A DNA stretch of 7,041 bases, taken from assembly GCA_003132105.1 (NCBI GenBank), contig PKWS01000077.1, positions 1,481-8,521 of the forward strand, in the 5' to 3' direction. This document shows positions 1 to 4,368 of the stretch, piece by piece. The stretch comes from Desulfosporosinus sp. GTDB lineage: Bacteria > Bacillota > Desulfitobacteriia > Desulfitobacteriales > Desulfitobacteriaceae. How positions within the stretch are numbered: the stretch's first letter is position 1; each line of letters starts with the position of its first letter. The notes beneath the pieces were generated by a model. That model was not told the DNA's origin. It did no database searches and saw only the letters and a list, made by a program, of their open reading frames with translations. The position numbers and the translations under genes are program-made.

Positions 1-579
1 GAGCATGATATCCGTTTCGTCGAAGACAACTGGGAGGCTCCGACCATGGGGGCGTGGGGGCTTGGCTGGGAGGTCTGGCTAGATGGCATGGAAGTGACCC
101 AGTTTACGTATTTTCAACAATGCGGTGGTATCGACTGCAAACCAGTTTGTGCTGAAATCACCTATGGACTGGAGCGACTGTCCACGTATATTCAAAATAA
201 AGACAGCGTGTATGATATTGAGTGGGTCGGAGACATCACGTATGGCGATATTTATCTTCAAAATGAAATCGATTACTCGCATTACAACTTTGAAGTCGCG
301 GATATTGAAGCGTTGCAGATCTGGTTCGACATGTATGAGCGTGAGGCGAAGCGGGTCGTGGAAAAGGGATTGGTGCTCCCGGCCTATGACTACGTGTTGA
401 AGTGCTCTCATACCTTTAACCTTCTTGATGCTCGCGGGGCAATCAGTGTCACGGAACGCACAAGCTATATTGCCAGGGTGCGTGTGCTGGCTCGTCTGTG
501 TGCGCAGGCTTATGTGGAGCAGCGGGAGAGACTGGGATTCCCCTTGTTAAAGATTAATTCAGTGAAAGAGGTGGGGTAA
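1..579 (+). CDS. glyQ: Glycyl-tRNA synthetase alpha subunit, 3' part (5' end outside window)
   Basis: This is the catalytic alpha subunit of the heterotetrameric (alpha2beta2) bacterial glycyl-tRNA synthetase, a cytoplasmic class II enzyme that activates glycine with ATP for transfer to tRNA-Gly. The frame is open from base 1 and gives 192 residues up to a TAA. It begins in the conserved HDIRFVEDNWE block and continues through GAWGLGWEVWLDGMEVTQFT, YFQQCGG, EITYGLERL, TYGD and the C-terminal FNLLDARGAISVTER helix, all hallmarks of GlyQ. Compared with the usual length of about 290-300 residues, roughly the first 100-110 are missing only because the window starts inside the gene. The ATG at 46 is an internal Met, not the start, because family residues continue upstream of it. 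glyS follows after one base, so the two subunits are almost certainly co-transcribed. Any upstream control such as a T-box would lie outside the window. Confidence 0.97.
   Translation, partial: EHDIRFVEDNWEAPTMGAWGLGWEVWLDGMEVTQFTYFQQCGGIDCKPVCAEITYGLERLSTYIQNKDSVYDIEWVGDITYGDIYLQNEIDYSHYNFEVADIEALQIWFDMYEREAKRVVEKGLVLPAYDYVLKCSHTFNLLDARGAISVTERTSYIARVRVLARLCAQAYVEQRERLGFPLLKINSVKEVG
566..576 (+). promoter_or_regulatory. Ribosome binding site of glyS inside the glyQ 3' end
   Basis: An AAGAGGTGGGG run lies in the last codons of glyQ and sits about 5-8 bases before the ATG at 581. Because it is inside the glyQ coding sequence, ribosomes finishing glyQ cover it. This fits coupled translation of the two subunits, which are needed in equal amounts. 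Confidence 0.7.
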
Positions 580-580
580 G

Positions 581-2662
581 ATGGCGAACGATTTTTTGCT
601 TGAAATTGGAACGGAAGAAATCCCAGCTAAATTCTCCCCACGGGCAATGACCCAACTGGAGGAACAAGCGCGCAAACGATTTGGTGAACTGCGCTTACCC
701 TTTACAGAACTGAAGATCTACGCGACTCCTCGCCGTCTCGCACTTATTGTCATGGGTCTTGTGGAAAAGCAAGAAGATTTATCGATGGAAGTCAAGGGGC
801 CTGCCGTGAAAGCCGCCTATGATGCCTTTGGGCTCCCAACGAAAGCAGCCCAGGGCTTCGCAAGAGGGCAGGGGGTGTCGGTAGAAGACCTTTTTGTTCA
901 AGAACTTAACGGAGTACCGTATGTGTTTGCTCGTAAATCAGAAACTGGGCTTGAGACGAGGTCACTCCTGCCTCAGTTAGCAAGGGATCTGATTAATGCC
1001 CTGCATTTTCCCAAGCCTATGCGCTGGGGAGATCTCGATTTCCATTTCGCTCGACCTATTCGCTGGATCGTCGCCCTTTATGGAACTGAGGTGGTGCCGT
1101 TTGAGTTCGTCGGGCTGAAGTCTGGACGCGCCTCCCGCGGGCACCGTACTCTTGCGACAGAAGCCGTTTTGTTCGGGCAACCGTCCGATTATCGAGAAGC
1201 CTTACGTGAGGCCTTTGTCGTTGTCGATCCTGAGGAACGAAAGGTTGAGATCCAAGCGCAAATCAAAATCCTTGCGGAAAGAGTCGGCGGCGAAGTGCCT
1301 GAAGATGATGAACTTCTGAGCGAAGTCATCCACCTTGTCGAATATCCGACCGCTTTATTGGGTGAAGTGGCTCCTAAGTATATGGACTTGCCCGAGGCAG
1401 TGATCACAACCCCGATGCGAGAGCATCAACGGTATTTCCCGGTCCGAGCTTTAAACGCAAAACTTCTGCCCTATTTTATCACGGTGCGCAACGGAGATTC
1501 TTTTGCGATAGACACAGTGAAGGCCGGAAATGAAAAAGTATTGAAAGCTCGTTTGGAAGACGCGGCCTTTTATTATAGGGAAGATCAAAAGGTTCCCCTG
1601 GCGGAGTTGGTTTCCAAGTTAGGGAAAATCGTGTATCACGAAAAATTGGGTACGGTAGAACAACGAGTGGAGCGTTTGCGTGGACTATCTCGGTTCATGG
1701 CAGATAAGCTTAAATTCGGGGGAGCCCAACAAGAAGTGATTGATCGAACCGCTTTCTTGGCAAAAGCGGATCTTGTAACTCTGATGGTCAGTGATTTCCC
1801 GGAACTGCAAGGGATCATGGGGGCAGACTACGCTAGAGCCAGCGGAGAGAAACCCGAAGTCTGTCAGGGGATACTTGAACACTATCAACCTCGCTTTGCA
1901 GGGGATGCCTTGCCGGTGTCTGACCCAGGGCGTGTGGTTAGCCTTGCGGATAAACTAGATGCTATTGTCGGGGCGTTCAGCATTGGGATTCAGCCTACGG
2001 GGTCCCAGGACCCTTATGCCCTAAGACGCCAAGCACAAGGGGTCGTCGCTATCCTTTTAGACTCCAAATGGAACCTTTCCTTAACTGAACTCTTGCAGGA
2101 ATCCTACCGAGCTCTTAACGTTCAGGGGACTTCCCCTTTGCCGATCGAGGACATATTGCCTCTTTTACAGGATTTCTTTCAACAACGGCTGCGTTTTGTG
2201 CTTCAGGAACAAGGACTGCGCTATGATACTGTGGAAGCGGCACTCGCTCAGGGAAGCGACCGGTTTAATCGCGCTATGTGCAGAGCCCAGGTACTTTCCG
2301 AAAAACGGGAAGAAGAGCCCTTTATTCTCTATGCCCAAGCTTATATTCGCTGTTTTAATCTGACTAAAAAAGAACCGACTCAAGCTTTGAATCCATCTTT
2401 GTTGGTGGATGCGACAGAAATTGACCTTGCCAACGGGATATCCTTACGCAGAGAGCGTTTTGATCAAATGATATCACTGGGCGATTTCGCGGAGGGGTAT
2501 AAGTTAGCAGGAGAGCTTGTCCCGCTAATTGAGGCACTCTTCCAAGCGGTTATGATTATGGTGGAGGATGCAGATTTGAGAGCAGCCCGGCTGGCTTTAC
2601 TCAGTCAATGTGTGGAAATGCTGGGATGTCTGGGGGATTTAAAAAATATGTTCACTATCTAG
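581..2662 (+). CDS. glyS: Glycyl-tRNA synthetase beta subunit
   Basis: This is the beta subunit of the alpha2beta2 glycyl-tRNA synthetase; in this family it supplies tRNA recognition and anticodon binding while the alpha subunit holds the aminoacylation site. The 693-residue product matches the usual length (about 690). It opens with the family signature LLEIGTEEIPA (residues 6-16), followed by YATPRRLA, the conserved FPKPMRWGD and FARPIRWIV blocks, and MREHQRYFPV. A degenerate HD-like helical region follows, with FLAKADLVT, QGIMGADYARASGE and YQPRFAGD. The PTGSQDPYALRRQA motif is near residues 472-485. The C-terminal hundred or so residues are the DALR-type anticodon-binding domain. The ATG at 581 is one base after the glyQ stop and has a good Shine-Dalgarno. 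The reading frame is intact, and no terminator hairpin is visible after the TAG, so some readthrough into ccpN is likely. Confidence 0.98.
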   Translation: MANDFLLEIGTEEIPAKFSPRAMTQLEEQARKRFGELRLPFTELKIYATPRRLALIVMGLVEKQEDLSMEVKGPAVKAAYDAFGLPTKAAQGFARGQGVSVEDLFVQELNGVPYVFARKSETGLETRSLLPQLARDLINALHFPKPMRWGDLDFHFARPIRWIVALYGTEVVPFEFVGLKSGRASRGHRTLATEAVLFGQPSDYREALREAFVVVDPEERKVEIQAQIKILAERVGGEVPEDDELLSEVIHLVEYPTALLGEVAPKYMDLPEAVITTPMREHQRYFPVRALNAKLLPYFITVRNGDSFAIDTVKAGNEKVLKARLEDAAFYYREDQKVPLAELVSKLGKIVYHEKLGTVEQRVERLRGLSRFMADKLKFGGAQQEVIDRTAFLAKADLVTLMVSDFPELQGIMGADYARASGEKPEVCQGILEHYQPRFAGDALPVSDPGRVVSLADKLDAIVGAFSIGIQPTGSQDPYALRRQAQGVVAILLDSKWNLSLTELLQESYRALNVQGTSPLPIEDILPLLQDFFQQRLRFVLQEQGLRYDTVEAALAQGSDRFNRAMCRAQVLSEKREEEPFILYAQAYIRCFNLTKKEPTQALNPSLLVDATEIDLANGISLRRERFDQMISLGDFAEGYKLAGELVPLIEALFQAVMIMVEDADLRAARLALLSQCVEMLGCLGDLKNMFTI

Positions 2663-2678
2663 TAAATAAAACACATAT

Positions 2679-2689
2679 TATGATATAAT
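2679..2689 (+). promoter_or_regulatory. Candidate CcpN operator box 1 (overlaps -10)
   Basis: TATGATATAAT matches 10 of 11 positions of the B. subtilis CcpN consensus as I remember it (TRTGHYATAYW); only position 10 differs (A for Y). It overlaps the -10 hexamer, so a bound repressor would block or trap RNA polymerase. The caveat is that a TRTGnTATAAT extended -10 resembles this consensus by itself, so this box alone is weak evidence. It gains support from the second box 33 bp downstream. Confidence 0.35.
2681..2689 (+). promoter_or_regulatory. Extended -10 sigma-A promoter for ccpN (and probably ppsR-ppdK)
   Basis: A perfect TATAAT at 2684-2689 is preceded directly by TGA, giving the TGnTATAAT extended -10 form used by vegetative sigma factors. 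No good -35 is found 16-18 bases upstream (2661-2666 reads AGTAAA), as is common for extended -10 promoters. Transcription would start around 2695-2698 and leave a leader of about 60 bases before the TTG of ccpN. The promoter sits about 20 bp behind the glyS stop, so ccpN has its own start of transcription besides any readthrough from glyQS. Confidence 0.7.
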
Positions 2690-2711
2690 ACATCGTGTAA
2701 AAGCTCATTAG

Positions 2712-2722
2712 TATGTCACATT
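2712..2722 (+). promoter_or_regulatory. Candidate CcpN operator box 2 (early transcribed region)
   Basis: TATGTCACATT matches 10 of 11 positions of the remembered CcpN consensus TRTGHYATAYW; only position 8 differs (C for T). It lies 33 bp, about three helical turns, after box 1 in the same orientation, so both would face the same side of the DNA. The predicted position is about +15 to +27 of the ccpN transcript. Unlike box 1 it cannot be explained by promoter sequence. Confidence 0.35.
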
Positions 2723-2740
2723 GGGATGAAGAGAAACTTT

Positions 2741-2749
2741 AAGAGGTGA
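2741..2749 (+). promoter_or_regulatory. Ribosome binding site fixing the TTG start of ccpN
   Basis: AAGAGGTGA is a near-perfect match to the Firmicute anti-Shine-Dalgarno complement and ends 6 bases before the TTG at 2756. The ATG at 2761 is in another frame, so this site supports the rare TTG start. Confidence 0.8.
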
Positions 2750-2755
2750 AAAGGG

Positions 2756-3397
2756 TTGGAATGGACGGATCGTCAACAGCGAATTGTGGAGATCGTGAAA
2801 GATTCAGGTCCCATCACTGGTGAAAAGATTGCGGCAAAGCTGAATTTGACGCGGGCCACTCTCCGCCCGGATTTAACGCTTCTGACGATGTTCGGGGTCC
2901 TTGAGGCCAGGCCACGCGTCGGGTATTCTTATCGAGAAAAAACCAGACCTTCCCCGATTATGGAACGCTTGCTTCAGCTTCGAGTTTGCTCGTATAAGTC
3001 GATGCCAGTCACCATACTAGAAAGCGCGAGTATTTATGAAGCGACAGTTGCGATGTTCACGCAAAACGTAGGAAGCTTGACGGTAGTCGGGACAGATCGC
3101 CTCCTTGTAGGAATGATTTCACGCAAAGATATTATGAAAGCCTCTTTAGGGAAAAGCGACCTTCAACAAGTTCCAGTCGGTGTTATTATGACGCGCATGC
3201 CCAACATTTATATGACGACACCGGATGAGCCGGTCTATAGTGCGGCCAAAAAACTTGTACAACATCAGGTTGACAGTTTACCAGTGGTGGAAGGGTATGT
3301 GGACGAGAACGGGTATGAATGTTATGAGGTCGTGGGTCGGTTTACTAAGACGAATGTCACAAAGCTTTTTGTGGAAATTGCGGAAGCCAGGCTGTAA
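2756..3397 (+). CDS. ccpN: CcpN-type transcriptional repressor (HTH plus two CBS domains)
   Basis: This is a cytoplasmic DNA-binding regulator of the CcpN (YqzB) family, which in B. subtilis represses gapB and pckA during glycolytic growth and whose activity responds to ATP and ADP. The 213 residues match the family length (about 212). An N-terminal winged HTH covers roughly residues 5-60 and carries the recognisable GPITGEKIAAKLNLTRATLRPD and LEARPRVGY segments, nearly the same as my memory of the B. subtilis protein. Two CBS domains follow, at about 75-135 (VGMISRKDIMKASLG) and 140-208 (MTRMPNI, DSLPVVEG, VVGRFTKTNVTKL). The second has TKTN where ligand-binding CBS motifs often have S/T-x-x-D, as in B. 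subtilis CcpN. The TTG start is set by the strong ribosome binding site. It lies between glyS and ppsR as in Bacillus. Its targets here are unknown; ppdK in the same cluster and its own promoter are plausible. Confidence 0.93.
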   Translation: MEWTDRQQRIVEIVKDSGPITGEKIAAKLNLTRATLRPDLTLLTMFGVLEARPRVGYSYREKTRPSPIMERLLQLRVCSYKSMPVTILESASIYEATVAMFTQNVGSLTVVGTDRLLVGMISRKDIMKASLGKSDLQQVPVGVIMTRMPNIYMTTPDEPVYSAAKKLVQHQVDSLPVVEGYVDENGYECYEVVGRFTKTNVTKLFVEIAEARL

Positions 3398-3400
3398 TTC

Positions 3401-3512
3401 GATGCACGATGCACGAGATCAGAGTTGGAGAGTGGAATCTGGAAGCTGGTAGCCAGAGGCCCGAAGCAGAGTCCCTAGGGCAGAAAATGGGAGTAGGAGA
3501 GCGGAGTTAGGC
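3401..3512. repeat. Degenerate 7-base repeat array between ccpN and ppsR
   Basis: The array begins with two exact tandem copies of GATGCAC (3401-3407, 3408-3414). From there the purine-rich sequence can be cut into 14 more heptads in register without gaps to 3512, for example GAGATCA, GAGTTGG, AGAGTGG, AATCTGG, AAGCTGG, GAGCGGA. Purines dominate positions 1 and 7 of the unit, A or G fills most of position 2, and G is frequent at position 6. Apart from the first two copies the units are heavily diverged. The stretch has no convincing ORF, promoter or terminator. It contains a CCCTAGGG palindrome (3473-3480) and a weak hairpin, TCTGG (3438-3442) with CCAGA (3453-3457). It looks like a decayed short tandem repeat within the leader between two co-oriented genes. 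Confidence 0.5.
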
Positions 3513-3529
3513 TTGATTTCGAATAAATT

Positions 3530-3537
3530 GGGAGGTG
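3530..3537 (+). promoter_or_regulatory. Ribosome binding site that decides the ppsR start
   Basis: GGGAGGTG is the only strong Shine-Dalgarno before ppsR. Its last three bases overlap the first in-frame GTG (3535), so that codon cannot be served by it. The next in-frame GTG at 3547 lies 9 bases downstream, a normal to slightly long spacing. Confidence 0.75.
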
Positions 3538-3546
3538 TGTGAACGC

Positions 3547-4368
3547 GTGACGACCCAAAATGCAGTGATTTATGTCATTTCAGATGCACTTGGAGAGACG
3601 GCTGAGTTCGTAAGCCGGGCGGCGGCGGCACAATTTCTTGGCGTAAAGACCCGAATTCGTCGGGTTCCCTACGTACGGGATGAATTGCATCTGGAAGATA
3701 TTATGGAAGAAGCCAGGGCTGAACAAGCTGTCTTAGTTTATACTTTAGTACTTAAAGGTCTACGGGATTATTTGGAGAAAAAAGCGATCGAGAAAGGGCT
3801 TAGAACTGTCGATATATTAGGTCCTTTGATTAGCGCCCTAACCAGCCAAACCGGCATGAAACCCACACATATTCCAAACATCATCCATCGTCTGGATGAA
3901 CAGTATTTCCGTAAAGTGGAGGCGATCGAGTTTGCTGTCAAATATGACGACGGCAAAGATTCTCGCGGGGTTCTACATGCCGACGTTGTACTCATTGGCG
4001 TCTCACGGACCTCGAAAACTCCACTCAGTATGTATTTAGCCCATAAAGGACTCAAAGCCGCCAATATTCCGCTGGTTCCGGAAGTCAATCCTCCGGAAGA
4101 ACTGTTTAGTATTTCTCCTAGGAAAGTAATCGGGTTAACCTTACGGCCTGAGTTGCTCAATACAATCAGGACAGAGCGCTTAAAAACCTTAGGGCTGGGC
4201 GCAGGGTCGGATTATGCTAACCTTGATCGCATTATGCAAGAGCTGGAGTATGGGCGGAGTGTCATGAAACGCATTGGTTGCCCAATTATTGACGCCACTG
4301 GCAAAGCGGTTGAAGAGACCGCCAGCATAGTCTTAGAATTATTGTTTAAGGAGGACGAAAATGAGTAA
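3547..4368 (+). CDS. ppsR: PPDK regulatory protein: bifunctional ADP-dependent kinase / Pi-dependent phosphorylase
   Basis: This is a cytoplasmic regulator of the DUF299/PF03618 family (YqfL in B. subtilis, RP1 in plants). It inactivates pyruvate,phosphate dikinase by ADP-dependent phosphorylation of a threonine beside the catalytic His, and reactivates it by phosphate-dependent removal that yields pyrophosphate. From GTG 3547 the product has 273 residues, close to the family's roughly 270. Motifs seen are YVISDALGETAE (9-20), the P-loop-like GVSRTSKTPLSMYLAHKG (151-168), and PLVPEVNPPEELF (175-187) followed by SPRKVIGLTLRP (190-201). An upstream GTG at 3535 would add four residues but lies within the Shine-Dalgarno, and family proteins begin close to the YVISD strand. 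The gene overlaps ppdK by 8 bp, which makes PPDK the obvious substrate rather than PEP synthase. In B. subtilis, YqfL has been reported to affect CcpN-controlled genes, consistent with its position next to ccpN. Confidence 0.94.
   Translation: MTTQNAVIYVISDALGETAEFVSRAAAAQFLGVKTRIRRVPYVRDELHLEDIMEEARAEQAVLVYTLVLKGLRDYLEKKAIEKGLRTVDILGPLISALTSQTGMKPTHIPNIIHRLDEQYFRKVEAIEFAVKYDDGKDSRGVLHADVVLIGVSRTSKTPLSMYLAHKGLKAANIPLVPEVNPPEELFSISPRKVIGLTLRPELLNTIRTERLKTLGLGAGSDYANLDRIMQELEYGRSVMKRIGCPIIDATGKAVEETASIVLELLFKEDENE
4348..4354 (+). promoter_or_regulatory. Ribosome binding site of ppdK inside the ppsR 3' end
   Basis: A perfect AAGGAGG sits 6 bases before the ppdK ATG and within the last codons of ppsR. 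It is the strongest Shine-Dalgarno in the window. It would allow high PPDK synthesis relative to its regulator, by reinitiation or independent entry. Confidence 0.85.

Larger units (their letters stand above)
2676..2690. repeat. AT-rich inverted repeat over the ccpN -10 box
   Basis: TATTAT (2676-2681) and ATAATA (2685-2690) form a perfect 6-bp inverted repeat around a 3-base centre, and it includes the whole -10 hexamer. Flanking ACAC (2671-2674) and GTGT (2695-2698) are also complementary. The position would suit a repressor site, but AT-rich dyads near -10 boxes arise easily by chance, and no uridine run follows, so it is not a terminator. Confidence 0.4.

Noticed and set aside
46..48. ATG as the glyQ start
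   Set aside because: Conserved GlyQ residues (HDIRFVEDNWE) are encoded in frame upstream from base 1, so this is an internal methionine.
79..411. 110-codon minus strand ORF opposite glyQ
   Set aside because: It is the antisense of the GlyQ catalytic core, with no promoter, ribosome binding site or domain of its own.
2663..2755. Intrinsic terminator after glyS
   Set aside because: No GC-rich stem followed by a T-run is present; the only dyad is AT-rich and sits on the -10 promoter element.
3225..3452. 75-codon + strand ORF overlapping the 3' end of ccpN and running into the gap
   Set aside because: It is out of frame with the clear CcpN protein, has no ribosome binding site, shows no recognisable domain, and its tail is translated heptad repeat.
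3473..3480. CCCTAGGG palindrome as an operator or terminator
   Set aside because: It is eight bases long, has no loop or T-run, and falls within the repeat array, where it is likely incidental.
3513..3541. Separate promoter for ppsR (TTGATT at 3513-3518 as -35)
   Set aside because: The correctly spaced -10 position falls in the Shine-Dalgarno/start region and has no TATAAT-like sequence.
3398..3546. CRISPR array or insertion sequence remnant in the ccpN-ppsR gap
   Set aside because: The repeat unit is only 7 bases with no spacers, and no terminal inverted repeats or transposase fragments are visible.
3768..4160. 130-codon minus strand ORF opposite ppsR
   Set aside because: It lies entirely inside a strongly conserved gene on the other strand, has no family signature and is best explained as an antisense shadow.
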